A stretch of DNA of 64,000 nucleotides from Agrobacterium vitis (GCF_013426735.1 NZ_AP023272.1:699501-763500), one strand, 5' to 3'. Positions 19,869 through 29,429 are shown, counted from the first letter of the stretch. The notes: generated by a model from the sequence alone, not told the origin. Program-made: numbers and translations.

Positions 19869-20975
19869 ATGAGCAGCACCATGAACCAGCCCGTTCCACG
19901 CCCGGGGATCCTCGATATTGCCGCCTATGTTCCCGGTAAGGAACATGCCCCTGGCGTTGCGAAAGTGTTCAAGCTCTCATCGAACGAGACGCCGCTGGGA
20001 CCAAGCCCGAAGGCCATCGAGGCATTTAAGGCGGGTGCTGCCAATCTGGAGCTTTATCCCGATGGCCAGGCTGTGAAGCTGCGGGAGGCGATTGCCAGTG
20101 CGCACGGGCTGAACCCGGCCAATATTCTCTGCGGCAATGGTTCGGACGAATTGCTCGGCCTGCTCTGCCATGTCTACCTGGGCACGGGCGACGAGGCTGT
20201 TATCACCGAGCATGGTTTCCTGGTCTACCGTATTCAGATCATGGCGGCAGGTGCCACGCCGGTCACGGTCAAGGAGCAGGATTGCCGCGTCGATGTCGAT
20301 GCCATTCTTGCGGCAGTGACCGACAAGACGCGGATGGTGTTCATCGCCAATCCTGGCAACCCGACGGGGACCTATGTGCCGGGTGCCGATATTCGCCGTC
20401 TGGTCGCTGGTTTGCCGAAACATGTGCTGCTGGTGCTGGATGCGGCCTATGCCGAATATGTTCGCCGTAACGATTACGAAGCCGGGCTGGAAATCGTTTC
20501 TGAAAACCGCAATGTGGTGATGACCCGCACCTTCTCTAAAATCCACGGGCTGGCAGCGCTGCGGATCGGCTGGATGTATGGTCCGGCTGCCATTCTCGAT
20601 GCCCTGAACCGGGTGCGCGGACCGTTCAACATGAATGCCCCGGCGATTTCGGCGGGGGCTGCTGCCATTCTTGACCGTGATTTTGCCGATAAGGCTGTGG
20701 ATTTCAATCTCGAGTGGCTGGACCGGTTGACGGAAGCCTTCGAGGGGATCGGCTTGAAGGTTACGCCGTCGGTCACCAATTTCCTGCTCATCCATTTTCC
20801 CGATGTTGATGGCAAGCGGGCGCCGGAGGCCGATGACTTCCTGACCAGCCGTGGCTACATCCTGCGGGCGGTCAAGGGCTATGGCTTTGCCAATGCCCTG
20901 CGCATGTCAATCGGCACGCCGGAGGCCAATCTTGGCGTGATGGATGCCCTGACCGAATTTATGGGCAAGCCGTGA
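19869..20975 (+). CDS. hisC: Histidinol-phosphate aminotransferase
   Basis: PLP-dependent fold-type I aminotransferase (368 aa) for the histidine pathway; relatives also transaminate aromatic keto acids. The PLP Lys lies in [15 protein letters not shown], and NPGNPTG and LDAAYAEYV are the usual cofactor-contact segments. Start at 19869 gives the family length; the frame is open to 19812. It overlaps tyrC by one base (TGATG). This hisC-tyrC pairing suggests a role in tyrosine/phenylalanine synthesis as well as or instead of histidine. Confidence 0.85.
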   Translation: MSSTMNQPVPRPGILDIAAYVPGKEHAPGVAKVFKLSSNETPLGPSPKAIEAFKAGAANLELYPDGQAVKLREAIASAHGLNPANILCGNGSDELLGLLCHVYLGTGDEAVITEHGFLVYRIQIMAAGATPVTVKEQDCRVDVDAILAAVTDKTRMVFIANPGNPTGTYVPGADIRRLVAGLPKHVLLVLDAAYAEYVRRNDYEAGLEIVSENRNVVMTRTFSKIHGLAALRIGWMYGPAAILDALNRVRGPFNMNAPAISAGAAAILDRDFADKAVDFNLEWLDRLTEAFEGIGLKVTPSVTNFLLIHFPDVDGKRAPEADDFLTSRGYILRAVKGYGFANALRMSIGTPEANLGVMDALTEFMGKP

Positions 20976-21910
20976 TGGCCAGCATTCAGTTTGACCGGAT
21001 TGCCCTGATCGGCATCGGCCTGATCGGCTCTTCCATTGCCCGTGACGTGCGTGCGCTTGGCCTGGCGCGTGAGATCGTCGTCTCAACCCGCTCGGTGGAT
21101 ACCTTGCGGCGAGCCGAGGAATTGCAGCTTGGGGATCGCTATACGACGTCGGCTGCCGAGGCGGTTGCAGGGGCCGATCTGGTGATCGTTTCTGTACCGG
21201 TCGGGGCGTCCGAAGCGGTGGCCATCCAGATTGCGTCGCATCTTGCGCCGGGCGCTATCGTCACAGACGTGGGGTCCACCAAAGCTTCGGTCATTGCGCA
21301 AATGGCACCGCATATGCCGGATCATGTGCATTTCATTCCGGGCCATCCGCTGGCTGGCACGGAGAAATCTGGCCCCGATGCCGGTTTTGTCGGGCTATTC
21401 AATGGACGCTGGTGCATTTTCACACCGCTGGAGAATACGGATCAGCAGGCGATAGACCGGCTCAAGCGTTTTTGGGAAGCACTGGGCTCGCGCGTCGATG
21501 AAATGGACCCCCAGCACCATGACAAGGTATTGGCGATCGTTTCGCATCTTCCCCATATCATCGCCTATAATATCGTCGGCACCGCGGATGATCTCGAAGC
21601 GGTGACGGAATCGGAAGTCATCAAATATTCCGCCTCCGGTTTTCGCGATTTTACCCGTCTGGCGGCGTCCGATCCCACCATGTGGCGCGATGTCTGCTTG
21701 CACAACAAGGACGCCATTCTGGAAATGCTGGCGCGGTTTTCAGAAGACCTTGCCTATCTGCAAAGGGCGATCCGTTGGGGGGAGGGCGATAAACTGTTCG
21801 AACTGTTCACCCGCACCCGCACCATACGCCGCTCGATCATCGATGCGGGCCAGGATGTGGACGTGCCGGATTTCGGCCGTCATGGGCTGGATGGCAAGAC
21901 GAACGCATAG
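20975..21910 (+). CDS. tyrC: Prephenate/arogenate dehydrogenase
   Basis: NAD(P)-dependent TyrA-type dehydrogenase (311 aa) oxidising prephenate or arogenate in tyrosine biosynthesis. Rossmann motif GIGLIGSSIARD is near residue 10. HPLAGTEKSG and MDPQHHDKVLAIVSHLPH are the family's substrate-site segments. ATG overlaps the hisC stop; an adjacent GTG at 20972 is the alternative start. Coupled to hisC. Confidence 0.88.
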   Translation: MASIQFDRIALIGIGLIGSSIARDVRALGLAREIVVSTRSVDTLRRAEELQLGDRYTTSAAEAVAGADLVIVSVPVGASEAVAIQIASHLAPGAIVTDVGSTKASVIAQMAPHMPDHVHFIPGHPLAGTEKSGPDAGFVGLFNGRWCIFTPLENTDQQAIDRLKRFWEALGSRVDEMDPQHHDKVLAIVSHLPHIIAYNIVGTADDLEAVTESEVIKYSASGFRDFTRLAASDPTMWRDVCLHNKDAILEMLARFSEDLAYLQRAIRWGEGDKLFELFTRTRTIRRSIIDAGQDVDVPDFGRHGLDGKTNA

Positions 21911-21926
21911 GTCGTTCGCCGCCGGT

Positions 21927-22940
21927 TCAGATTGGTGGGATGTTGCCAAGCGGAATGAAGCCCAGCACCACGACGCCATTGGTGATCTGAAGGGTCACCT
22001 GGCCCTGGTTCTGGCCGAGGAAGACCGCTTTCAAACCCTTGGCAGCCATCCGGGCGATGTCCTTGGTTTCGGGATAGGCGGCAATCACCAGGTCGCGCCA
22101 GGCATCGACCTTGCCAATTTCCAGCTTGAGCGTGCCATTGGCAAGGCCGGCATTATCGATGGAAATCGGTCCGCTGGCGGTGATCGTCCTGCCTTGGCCC
22201 ATATCGATCTGCAGATTGCGGATGTCGGCGCTTAGACCCCGCAATTCTATGGGTTCAGGATGTTCGATATCGAGGGCGCTTGCTTGGCCAAGTAATTTCA
22301 CGTCCAACTGTGCGGCCATGGGCGGCAGATCGGGGTTACGGTCGTCCTGGCCAAAATCCATGTCAGTCAGACGGGCGGTTCCCACGAGGTCTTCGCCATC
22401 GCGTTGCAGCCGCGTCCGGCTCTCAGTGGCGTCGATCCTCAGAACCCGACCGGAGAGTGCATCGGTCAGGTTGGCCTGCAATTTCTGGATCACGCTTGCT
22501 GACGAATCGACGCCGTTCATGCCCAGTGACAAGGTGGAGCGAAAGCTGTCCCACTGAAAAGCACCGGCAAGCCCGGTGGAGGTTTGCAGAATGGCAGGCC
22601 CGTCGATTTCCCATTTGATTCTGCCGGGCCGGAAAATTTCGGCCGATGACCGGAAAGCGCCTGATGAGCCGGTAATACCGTTGCGGCTGTCGTTGACCGA
22701 TACTTTGGTGCAATTCAATCCGATATGCAGCGGAAAACCGCTCATCCGCATTCCCGGGCAATCGAGGGCAGAGGCCAGCGGATTATCGCCATCAAAGGCA
22801 TGTTCGAGTTTCGTCGTGGCGTAATTGGCAGCGGCGAACCAGCCTGCGGTGTAGAGGATACCGAGCAGGACAAGGACAATGCCCACCAAGAGAACTGGCG
22901 ATCTCTTCCGTGGTCTCTTCGTCCGGCTGGACATGGCCAT
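21927..22940 (-). CDS. DUF2125 membrane-anchored protein
   Basis: Protein of 337 aa with one N-terminal transmembrane segment (about residues 15-37) and a large periplasmic part matching DUF2125: FDGDNPLASALDCPGMRMSG, then repeated beta-strand patterns to the C-terminus. Function not known. ATG at 22940 has GGAG six bases upstream; the frame is open to 23012. Converges on tyrC. Confidence 0.8.
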   Translation of the reverse strand: MAMSSRTKRPRKRSPVLLVGIVLVLLGILYTAGWFAAANYATTKLEHAFDGDNPLASALDCPGMRMSGFPLHIGLNCTKVSVNDSRNGITGSSGAFRSSAEIFRPGRIKWEIDGPAILQTSTGLAGAFQWDSFRSTLSLGMNGVDSSASVIQKLQANLTDALSGRVLRIDATESRTRLQRDGEDLVGTARLTDMDFGQDDRNPDLPPMAAQLDVKLLGQASALDIEHPEPIELRGLSADIRNLQIDMGQGRTITASGPISIDNAGLANGTLKLEIGKVDAWRDLVIAAYPETKDIARMAAKGLKAVFLGQNQGQVTLQITNGVVVLGFIPLGNIPPI

Positions 22941-23112
22941 GCGCTTCTCCAATTGTCTTCCATTTTGCCCAGCGGTCACTGAAGCGACTTTTGAGTCATC
23001 AGAGCCCAGCACCGGTTATCAGTGCAAAGACTGCTGTAAAAATTCATTTCTGCTGGATAATTTCAACCCGAACCTATCAGAATTCGAGAATGAGACAGCA
23101 GGAGCGAGCATT

Positions 23113-23652
23113 ATGACGTGCGATATGGACGAATTTTGGGTGTTTGGCTACGGATCTTTGATGTGGAATCCCGGCTTTGTCCATGAAGAACGGCAGGGTG
23201 CCAGGGCCCACGGGTTTCGCCGCTCCCTTTGTGTTCGATCTTTCGTGCATCGTGGCACCGAACAGACGCCCGGTCTGGTTCTGGGGCTGGATCGCGGCGG
23301 TTCCTGCCACGGTGTGGCGTTTCGCGTCAGTCCATCGGCATGGACGCAAACGCTGGACTATTTGCGAGCGCGGGAACTGGTGACGATGGTCTATCAGGAA
23401 AGAACGTTGCGGTTGCAACTCTCCGATGGGCGACGGGTGCTTGGCGTTGGTTATGTGGTGGACCGAAACCACCGTCAATATGCGGGAGCGATTACCGTTG
23501 AGGAGGCGGTACAGGTTACCGCGCAGGCCAGCGGCCAGTCGGGTGATAACCGGGCCTATGTAGAAAATACCGTGGAACACCTGCGCAGCATAGGCATCCG
23601 TGATCATTGGCTGGAACACGTGGTCAAGGGACTGAACAAACCGACGCTATGA
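23113..23652 (+). CDS. Gamma-glutamylcyclotransferase (ChaC-like)
   Basis: Protein of 179 aa of the ChaC branch, which degrades glutathione to 5-oxoproline and Cys-Gly. WVFGYGSLMWNPGF is the signature substrate loop near residue 9, and the catalytic Glu is expected in the TLDYLRARELV segment. GGAG lies eight bases before the ATG. The frame is open further upstream, overlapping the divergent DUF2125 gene, and that part was rejected. Confidence 0.85.
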   Translation: MTCDMDEFWVFGYGSLMWNPGFVHEERQGARAHGFRRSLCVRSFVHRGTEQTPGLVLGLDRGGSCHGVAFRVSPSAWTQTLDYLRARELVTMVYQERTLRLQLSDGRRVLGVGYVVDRNHRQYAGAITVEEAVQVTAQASGQSGDNRAYVENTVEHLRSIGIRDHWLEHVVKGLNKPTL

Positions 23653-24450
23653 CGGGTTCTTGGCCTGTTCCTGCGCTCTCATGGTTTCAAGACGGTGTTT
23701 GGCGGTCGGCGGCATGGGGAGATCCGGATTGGTCTGGGCGGCCTCCAGCAGCAGTGCATCGCTGGCCGTCTCCAGCTGGTGGGTCAATGTTTCAAAAAAT
23801 GCATCGGGCTTCATTCCCGGCTGGATGGGGGGAAGGATACGAATCTTGTAATGCCCGGGATAGCGCATCAGGCTGCGCCGCGGCCAGAACAGACCGGCAT
23901 GCATGGCAACCGGCACGACCGGCACTTTGAGATCGCGGTAAAGCCGGGCGATGCCGAATTTATATTCAGGGTCGGCGCCGGGCGGGCGTCTTGTCCCCTC
24001 GGGATAGATGACCAATTGACGGCCGTTGCGCACTTCCACGGCGGCACGCTGCATGACCTTGACCATTTCCTTGCCCCGCCCACCGCGATTGACCGGGATC
24101 ATGTTCTGCTTGGCGGCATACCAGCCGAAAAACGGAATCCACATCAATTCCCGCTTGAGGATATAGACCGGATCGTCCAGCCAGGGCAGAAGCGCATAAG
24201 TATCCCAGAAGGATTGGTGCTTTGGCGCGAGGATGTAGCCGGAGTGCGGGATATTCTCCAGGCCTTCAATTTCGAATGTCGTGCCGACCACGGTTTTCAT
24301 CAGCCAATGACTGAATCGCGCCCATGTCTTGGGGACGGAATAGGCTATTTTGCGTGGCAAGATGAAATAGATCGGCGCGGCCAAGACCATCCAGAGGATC
24401 AGGCAGGCATAGAACAGCACGTTGAAAACATGGGACCGCAAAGCAAGCAT
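23647..24450 (-). CDS. 1-acyl-sn-glycerol-3-phosphate acyltransferase
   Basis: PlsC-type membrane acyltransferase (267 aa) making phosphatidic acid, or acylating a related lipid. The N-terminal hydrophobic segment is at about 8-30. HX4D is seen in KHQSFWD, with the second motif PVNRGGRG and the third YPEGTRRPPG. Start at 24450; the longer frame lacks family similarity. Overlaps the ChaC-like gene tail-to-tail by six bases. Confidence 0.85.
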   Translation of the reverse strand: MLALRSHVFNVLFYACLILWMVLAAPIYFILPRKIAYSVPKTWARFSHWLMKTVVGTTFEIEGLENIPHSGYILAPKHQSFWDTYALLPWLDDPVYILKRELMWIPFFGWYAAKQNMIPVNRGGRGKEMVKVMQRAAVEVRNGRQLVIYPEGTRRPPGADPEYKFGIARLYRDLKVPVVPVAMHAGLFWPRRSLMRYPGHYKIRILPPIQPGMKPDAFFETLTHQLETASDALLLEAAQTNPDLPMPPTAKHRLETMRAQEQAKNPS

Positions 24451-24529
24451 GAAGATATTCCGCAGACAGATGGCCCTGCCTATACGAATTTTCCAATAAG
24501 AGGAAGATGGTTCGACATCGCAGGTCCGA

Positions 24530-25246
24530 CTAGCTTTGGGAGGATTGCTGAGATGTATTGCCTGGGGTGCGAAGCCCCTGCCAATTGTCCCAGCCGCCGA
24601 GATCGCGGGTATAGGCAATGAGGATCTTGGCGTATTCCGACATCAGCGTACGCAGCGCATTGGGATCGGCATACCAGGCCCTGGTGCGCAAATCGGCGGT
24701 GACGACTGGATAGGGAATAAACTGGGTTTCATGATCTGTACGGCGCAATTCCATCAAGCTGCGGCGCATATGGTAATTGCTGGTGACGACCAGAACCGAG
24801 GAAAAGCCCTTGTCGTGGATCCACTGGGCGGTTTCATTGGCATTGCCGATGGTGTCGATGGCGCGGTAGCCCATATCCACACAGCAGGCAAACAGATCGG
24901 GTGAGGCTTGCGTCATTTTGCGGATTGTCGCGGGCGAAGTCGATGGATGGACCCCGGAAATCAACAGTCGCCGTCCCGATCCCTTGCGCAACAGGTCTAC
25001 AGCCTGGTCGATGCGCTGATAGCCACCCGTCAGCACGACGATGGCGTCAGCCTTGGGCTCAGCAGGCGGCATCATCGCTGTGACGTCATCGGCAAAATGC
25101 AGAAAGCCAGCGACAAGACAGGCCATCAACAGGAGAATGGCGTAGCCTCCATAGCGAAGCAGGCGGCGCAGCGGTGCCTGCCGATGGAATAGTTTGGCGG
25201 GCCGGCTGCCTCGATCCTTATCAGGGTCTGCTTGGCGCATTATCAT
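24530..25246 (-). CDS. YdcF/ElyC-like DUF218 membrane protein
   Basis: Protein of 238 aa with one transmembrane segment (about residues 28-50) and a DUF218 domain: ADAIVVLTGGYQRIDQAVDLL, RRLLISGVH, then the SSVLVVTSNYHMRRS core. Relatives (ElyC, SanA, YdcF) affect envelope-precursor metabolism or integrity. The start is placed at the ATG pair 25246/25240 after ftsX; the frame is open to 25381, overlapping ftsX. A hairpin repeat sits in its leader. Likely in the ftsE-ftsX transcript. Confidence 0.75.
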   Translation of the reverse strand: MIMRQADPDKDRGSRPAKLFHRQAPLRRLLRYGGYAILLLMACLVAGFLHFADDVTAMMPPAEPKADAIVVLTGGYQRIDQAVDLLRKGSGRRLLISGVHPSTSPATIRKMTQASPDLFACCVDMGYRAIDTIGNANETAQWIHDKGFSSVLVVTSNYHMRRSLMELRRTDHETQFIPYPVVTADLRTRAWYADPNALRTLMSEYAKILIAYTRDLGGWDNWQGLRTPGNTSQQSSQS

Positions 25247-25271
25247 TGCTCGTGGGTCATGGGACTGCATC

Positions 25272-25291
25272 GAGGATGCTGGTGCATCCTC
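25272..25291. repeat. GGATGC hairpin, copy 3
   Basis: GAGGATGC, loop TGGT, GCATCCTC: perfect 8-bp arms, 25 bases upstream of the ydcF-like start. Related in stem sequence to the repeats at 1312, 4150 and 28856 but with a different loop. Confidence 0.55.
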
Positions 25292-25313
25292 GCATCGAGG
25301 ACGTATAAAAAGA

Positions 25314-26390
25314 TCATTCGGGTGGCAACCCGCCACTGCGGCTAGGGTCGGACCTGATCTGGTCGATTTCATAGATGGCACGCATCACAGTCAACCTGGC
25401 CGTGACCGTTGTCAGCAGAGCAATAACGATCATCGTGGCGAAAATACCGAGATAGCCGGTAAAGCCGATTTCGAACCGGCCAAACATGGCGGTGGCCTGA
25501 TCGGCTTGCGGTGTGGCGAGCGTATTGTCCTGCCAGATGCTGGCCAGTGCGAACAGGCCGGCTGCGGCAAGCCCGCCAGCAGCGGAGCCCTTCAGGCTGA
25601 TCTTCAGAAAATGCTTCTGGAATTCCCGTGCCACGAACAGGCTTTCGGCACCGACGAAATGCAGGACCTCGATAATATGCCGATTGCCGGACAAGGCGCC
25701 GCGCGTTGCAAAAATCACCGTCAGCACCATGGCGGTAAACACCAGGATCAGCAGGCCAAAGCCAATCAGCACCGTGGTGCGGGCCATCGATACCAGGCGG
25801 TCCACCCAGGTGCGGTGATCATCAAGGGAGGCCTGGGGGATCTGCGAGGTCAGAAGGTCGCGCATGGCGGCGAAGTCAGGCGGATTGTTCTCGTCAATGG
25901 TGATAATGACCAGCCGAGGCACCGGGAGGTCGTTGATATCCAGTCCGGTGCCGAGCCAGGGCTCCAGCAGGCGGGCCGTTGCGGCCTCATCGACGATCTG
26001 TCCGGTCTTGGTGCCGACGAAGGTCAGCGCCAGGTCCTTGGCTTTCGTCAAGGCCTCATCCATGTTGACAGTGTCGTCCGGCTTGATCTGGATCGTTACC
26101 TCGCGGGAGATCTGGCTTTGCCAACTCGCTGCCGTTCCGCGTATCATCGACACCGCTCCAAGCGTCAGGCAGGCGAGGAACGCCATAATAGCGATCACCA
26201 CCATCAGCGCATTGCCCTGGATGTTGGAGGGTGGCAGGATGGGGCCGGTTGGGCGCACCTGCATCTCCACCCGCCTTTGTGCCTTGGCCCGCTCCGGCGG
26301 TGGGGTCTTGGTCGGTGGCGGGGTCTTGGCCAGCGGTGGGCTCAGGGGTATTTTTTTCGGCTGCGGCGGCGGGGATTTGCGGTCATTCAT
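25314..26390 (-). CDS. ftsX: Cell division ABC-transporter permease FtsX
   Basis: Membrane partner of FtsE (358 aa), regulating septal peptidoglycan hydrolases. A proline-rich cytoplasmic N-terminus (about residues 1-55) precedes the first transmembrane helix near 60. A large periplasmic loop follows, then three helices ending the FtsX domain (LIGFGLLILVFTAMVLTVIFATRGA, etc.). Its start overlaps the ftsE stop by eight bases. Confidence 0.9.
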   Translation of the reverse strand: MNDRKSPPPQPKKIPLSPPLAKTPPPTKTPPPERAKAQRRVEMQVRPTGPILPPSNIQGNALMVVIAIMAFLACLTLGAVSMIRGTAASWQSQISREVTIQIKPDDTVNMDEALTKAKDLALTFVGTKTGQIVDEAATARLLEPWLGTGLDINDLPVPRLVIITIDENNPPDFAAMRDLLTSQIPQASLDDHRTWVDRLVSMARTTVLIGFGLLILVFTAMVLTVIFATRGALSGNRHIIEVLHFVGAESLFVAREFQKHFLKISLKGSAAGGLAAAGLFALASIWQDNTLATPQADQATAMFGRFEIGFTGYLGIFATMIVIALLTTVTARLTVMRAIYEIDQIRSDPSRSGGLPPE

Positions 26391-27042
26391 AAATATCGAG
26401 CCGCCCTTCAGTCAGGATCATCCGCCGCGCATCGACCTGATCCATCAGGGTCAGGTCATGGGTGGCGATCACCACGGCGGTGCCCAGCCGGTTCAACTCC
26501 AGAAACAGGCTGAGCAGACGGCGCGCCATGGGCGGATCGACATTGCCGGTCGGCTCGTCGGCCAGCAGCACTTCGGGCCGGTCGATCAGGGCTCTGGCAA
26601 TCGCAACGCGCTGCTTTTCCCCGCCCGACAGGATGGGCGGCAACACGTTGATGCGCTCGCCCAGCCCCACCCATTTCAACAGTTCTAGTACATCCTGCTT
26701 ATAGCTCGCCTCGTCCTTGCCGCGAACCCGCAGCGGCAATGCGACATTTTCATAGGTCGTCAGGTGGTCGAGCAATTGGAAATCCTGGAAGACGATGCCG
26801 ACCCGGCGGCGCAGCAAAGGCAATTCATCGCGTGGAATCTGGGTAATATCACGACCGAAACTGCGAATCAGGCCACGCGTCGGTTTCAGCGACATGAACA
26901 GCAGGCGCAAAAGCGTGGTCTTGCCAGCCCCCGACGGCCCGGTCAGGAACTGGAAGGAGCGCTTTGGGATGTCAAAGGTCAGGTCGCGGAGGATTTCAGG
27001 CCCCATCCCATATCGCAGGCCGACATTTTCGAAGTGGATCAA
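26383..27042 (-). CDS. ftsE: Cell division ATP-binding protein FtsE
   Basis: ABC ATPase (219 aa) that powers FtsX at the septum. Walker A GPSGAGKTT is near residue 37, signature LSGGEKQRVAIARAL near 138, Walker B VLLADEPTG next, and the H-loop in IATHDL. Length and the IHFENVGLRYG opening are typical. First gene of an ftsE-ftsX-ydcF-plsC series on the minus strand. Confidence 0.93.
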   Translation of the reverse strand: MIHFENVGLRYGMGPEILRDLTFDIPKRSFQFLTGPSGAGKTTLLRLLFMSLKPTRGLIRSFGRDITQIPRDELPLLRRRVGIVFQDFQLLDHLTTYENVALPLRVRGKDEASYKQDVLELLKWVGLGERINVLPPILSGGEKQRVAIARALIDRPEVLLADEPTGNVDPPMARRLLSLFLELNRLGTAVVIATHDLTLMDQVDARRMILTEGRLDIYE

Positions 27043-27323
27043 TGGATAAACCCGGGCTTGAGCCTGTTGACGACTGCTCAGTTCTTAACGGTTCCGGTTA
27101 CCATTTGGTAAACGCCGCGATGTTACGGCGCCAATCCGGCGATTTTTTACAAATCATTAACCATTCGAATTTACGACTTGAAAGGATAGGTTTCAATGCC
27201 CCTTCGTATTCTATCGCATCTGGCTGGTGCGAAGCTTTCGATCAAGGGTGCTTCATCTGTTTCAATCAAGCCGGGATCGGGGTCACATTTTCCGATATCC
27301 GGACTTGCTCTGGCGAGGGTTCC

Positions 27324-28013
27324 ATGAACGCATTCCGTTTTCGGCCTAAATATGTCGAGCCCGATATCGATCTCCTGCCGCCCGAGCGGCCCTATCGGCC
27401 CATGCCGCGTCCCGGCTTTCGGCTGGCTGAGAATGTGAGCGATGCGAAATTCGTCACGGTCGGTGATCCCGTCGGCGCGCTTCGCAGCCGAATCCAGGCG
27501 GAAATCAAGACCCCATACCGGCCACAGGCACCAGCACCGCAGGGCGTGCTGCACTCTATCGTCAATCATGTTGTCGGGCATGTCGTTCGGTTGGAAAATC
27601 GCCTTGGGCAGCTATCGGAACGGTCTTTCACCTCGTTGATTGCATCCCTTGCCGTGCTGATGTTTTTCAGCGCCGGTGGCTTTTGCCTGATTGGCGGCAC
27701 CGAGGCGGTCCCGGCCCGAAACCCTCTCGACATAACCCATGTCAGCCTGACACCGCAAACTGCTGGCGGCATGCCGGTCCTGCTGGTCAACGCGATTGTT
27801 GAGAATCATGCCGCGACGACGCAGGCCCTGCCGGATATCCGGGCGGATCTCTATTCGGAGGGTCGCCTCATTGCCTCCACGCTGATTACCCCGCCCGCAC
27901 CGGAAATCGGTGTCGGCCATAGCCGCGGCATCGCGGCCCGGCTGCGCCATCCCGGTGGAAAAAACCCGGAACTCAAGCTTTCCTTTGCACCTAAGGATGC
28001 CTCGCAATCCTGA
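27324..28013 (+). CDS. Conserved rhizobial membrane protein of unknown function
   Basis: Protein of 229 aa. A Pro/Arg-rich cytoplasmic N-terminus is followed by one transmembrane segment (about 103-122, FTSLIASLAVLMFFSAGGFCLIGG). A periplasmic C-terminal domain then holds paired beta strands (ITHVSLTPQTAGGMPVLLV, IRADLYSEGRLIASTLI), a layout reminiscent of DUF3426-type extracellular domains. GAGG precedes the ATG. Lies between ftsE (divergent) and hpt, with a hairpin after its stop. No function is claimed. Confidence 0.65.
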   Translation: MNAFRFRPKYVEPDIDLLPPERPYRPMPRPGFRLAENVSDAKFVTVGDPVGALRSRIQAEIKTPYRPQAPAPQGVLHSIVNHVVGHVVRLENRLGQLSERSFTSLIASLAVLMFFSAGGFCLIGGTEAVPARNPLDITHVSLTPQTAGGMPVLLVNAIVENHAATTQALPDIRADLYSEGRLIASTLITPPAPEIGVGHSRGIAARLRHPGGKNPELKLSFAPKDASQS

Positions 28014-28025
28014 TTGTGCTATCGG

Positions 28026-28045
28026 CAGGGTGAAAGAAAACCCTG
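28026..28045 (+). terminator. Hairpin between the hypothetical gene and hpt
   Basis: CAGGGT and ACCCTG arms around GAAAGAAA, 13 bases after the stop at 28013. No T tract, so probably partial termination or mRNA processing before hpt. Confidence 0.35.
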
Positions 28046-28081
28046 TCGCCTGAAGATCGGCAGCGAAATCCTGGAGACTCC

Positions 28082-28630
28082 ATGCCTGTCGTTCGCGGAA
28101 AAAATATCGAACCTTTGTTCACAGCCGAACAGATCGCCGCCCGCAATATCGAGATCGCCAAGGCGATTGTCGATGGTCCTTCCGAGGATCTTCTGGTGAT
28201 TTCGATCTTGAAAGGCTCGTTTATTTTCGCCGCTGATCTGATCCGGGCGCTGCATCATGTCGGCATTGCGCCGGAGGTGGAATTCATCACCCTGTCCAGC
28301 TACGGCACCGGCACTGTGTCGCAGGGGGTCAAGATCCTCAAGGATATCGACAGCGATGTCCGTGGTCGCAATGTTTTGCTGATCGACGACATCCTGGAAT
28401 CGGGACGAACCCTGCTGTTTGCCCGCACGTTGATGTATGAGCGGGGTGCTGCCAATGTTAGCATTGCCGTGCTGCTCGACAAGAAGGTCAAGCGCAAGGA
28501 AGTGTGCGAGGCCGATTATGTCGGTTTCGAATGCCCGGATTATTTTGTCGTCGGCTATGGCATGGATGTCGCTCACGCTTTCCGCGAATTGCCTTTTGTC
28601 GGTGTTGTTACCGGCGATGCAGCGTCATAA
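28082..28630 (+). CDS. hpt: Hypoxanthine phosphoribosyltransferase
   Basis: Purine salvage enzyme (182 aa) converting hypoxanthine/guanine and PRPP to IMP/GMP. The PRPP-binding motif VLLIDDILESGRTL is near residue 100, with the flexible-loop SSYGTG upstream and the base-binding DKKVKRKEV and YVGFECPDYFVVGYGMD downstream. GGAGA lies just before the ATG. Confidence 0.93.
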   Translation: MPVVRGKNIEPLFTAEQIAARNIEIAKAIVDGPSEDLLVISILKGSFIFAADLIRALHHVGIAPEVEFITLSSYGTGTVSQGVKILKDIDSDVRGRNVLLIDDILESGRTLLFARTLMYERGAANVSIAVLLDKKVKRKEVCEADYVGFECPDYFVVGYGMDVAHAFRELPFVGVVTGDAAS

Positions 28631-28686
28631 TCTGCGATAAAAGATATTGATTACAAATATTTATGGCGTGAATGCCTTATTGCGGC

Positions 28687-28709
28687 TGACGTCCTGAAGC
28701 GGGACGTCA
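28687..28709 (+). terminator. Hairpin after hpt
   Basis: TGACGTCC and GGACGTCA, 8-bp perfect arms with a 7-base loop, 57 bases behind hpt. No T run follows. Confidence 0.45.
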
Positions 28710-28807
28710 TCGCGCTCAACAGGTAGAAACTATTAACCATCCTCTCGTCTTGGCTGCCGGTTGTTTACCTCTCGCAAAGGAAAAACTGGTGATTTGCTTC
28801 AGTAATG

Positions 28808-28847
28808 ACAGCGCCACCCATCCTCTATGATTCGGGGAGGGCGCTGT
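28808..28847. other. Long hairpin in the hpt-cpdR gap
   Basis: ACAGCGCC (28808-28815) pairs with GGCGCTGT (28840-28847), and inner CCC/GGG bases can extend the stem. It lies in the 332-base gap 28631-28962, immediately before the GGATGC hairpin. It could be part of the cpdR leader or a small RNA. No open reading frame of interest was seen in this gap. Confidence 0.4.
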
Positions 28848-28855
28848 AGCGGCGG

Positions 28856-28871
28856 GGATGCGTGAGCATCC
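28856..28871. repeat. GGATGC-GTGA-GCATCC hairpin, copy 4
   Basis: Perfect 6-bp arms with GTGA loop, 91 bases before cpdR. As RNA in the cpdR direction the loop is a GNRA tetraloop. Confidence 0.6.
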
Positions 28872-28962
28872 TCATGCCCTGGTACAACATGCCGCATGAT
28901 GACAACCGTTGATCGCGTTTGGTCGAATGGTGATGTGGCAGGCTTCAAGATGGGAATGCGAT

Positions 28963-29322
28963 ATGGCCAAGATACTGATTACCGAAGACGAAGATGCCCT
29001 ACGGTCCTTCGTTGCCCGGGCGTTGCGGCTCGACGGACATGAAACCCATGAGGCGGCAGACGGCGCCGAGGGTCTCGAAATGCTGGCTACCAGCAATTTC
29101 GATCTGCTGCTGTCGGATATCCGCATGCCGGTCATGGACGGTATCGAACTGGCGCATCGCGCCCATTCGGATTTTCCGGGCCTGAAAATTCTGCTGATGA
29201 CCGGCTATGCCGAACAGCGCGAACGGGCCGACGATCTGCTCGAAAAAATCATTGATGTCGTGCCTAAGCCGTTCGCGCTTCCCGATATTCGCAAGGCCGT
29301 TGCACAGGCTTTGACAGCCTGA
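28963..29322 (+). CDS. cpdR: Single-domain response regulator CpdR
   Basis: Receiver-only protein (119 aa). The phosphoacceptor is Asp52 in LLLSDIRMP, with the acidic pocket EDED near residue 8, the Thr in LMTGYA and the Lys in VPKPF. It matches CpdR, which in unphosphorylated form directs ClpXP proteolysis of cell-cycle factors and is phosphorylated through CckA-ChpT in alphaproteobacteria. No output domain. A hairpin after the stop acts as its terminator. Confidence 0.88.
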   Translation: MAKILITEDEDALRSFVARALRLDGHETHEAADGAEGLEMLATSNFDLLLSDIRMPVMDGIELAHRAHSDFPGLKILLMTGYAEQRERADDLLEKIIDVVPKPFALPDIRKAVAQALTA

Positions 29323-29397
29323 CGGTATTCGGTTGGTCTCGCGACGTTCGCCTGGAACGGAATGCAGGTCCATTCGGTCATTTGTTTTGATGGACTT

Positions 29398-29427
29398 GAA
29401 GGGCGCGAGCGCTGCTCCTCGCCCTTC
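29398..29427 (+). terminator. Hairpin between cpdR and the TIGR02302 gene
   Basis: GAAGGGCG (29398-29405) and CGCCCTTC (29420-29427) with a further GAGC/GCTC pairing inside the loop. It lies between two convergent genes, so it may serve both. Confidence 0.5.
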
Positions 29428-29429
29428 CA

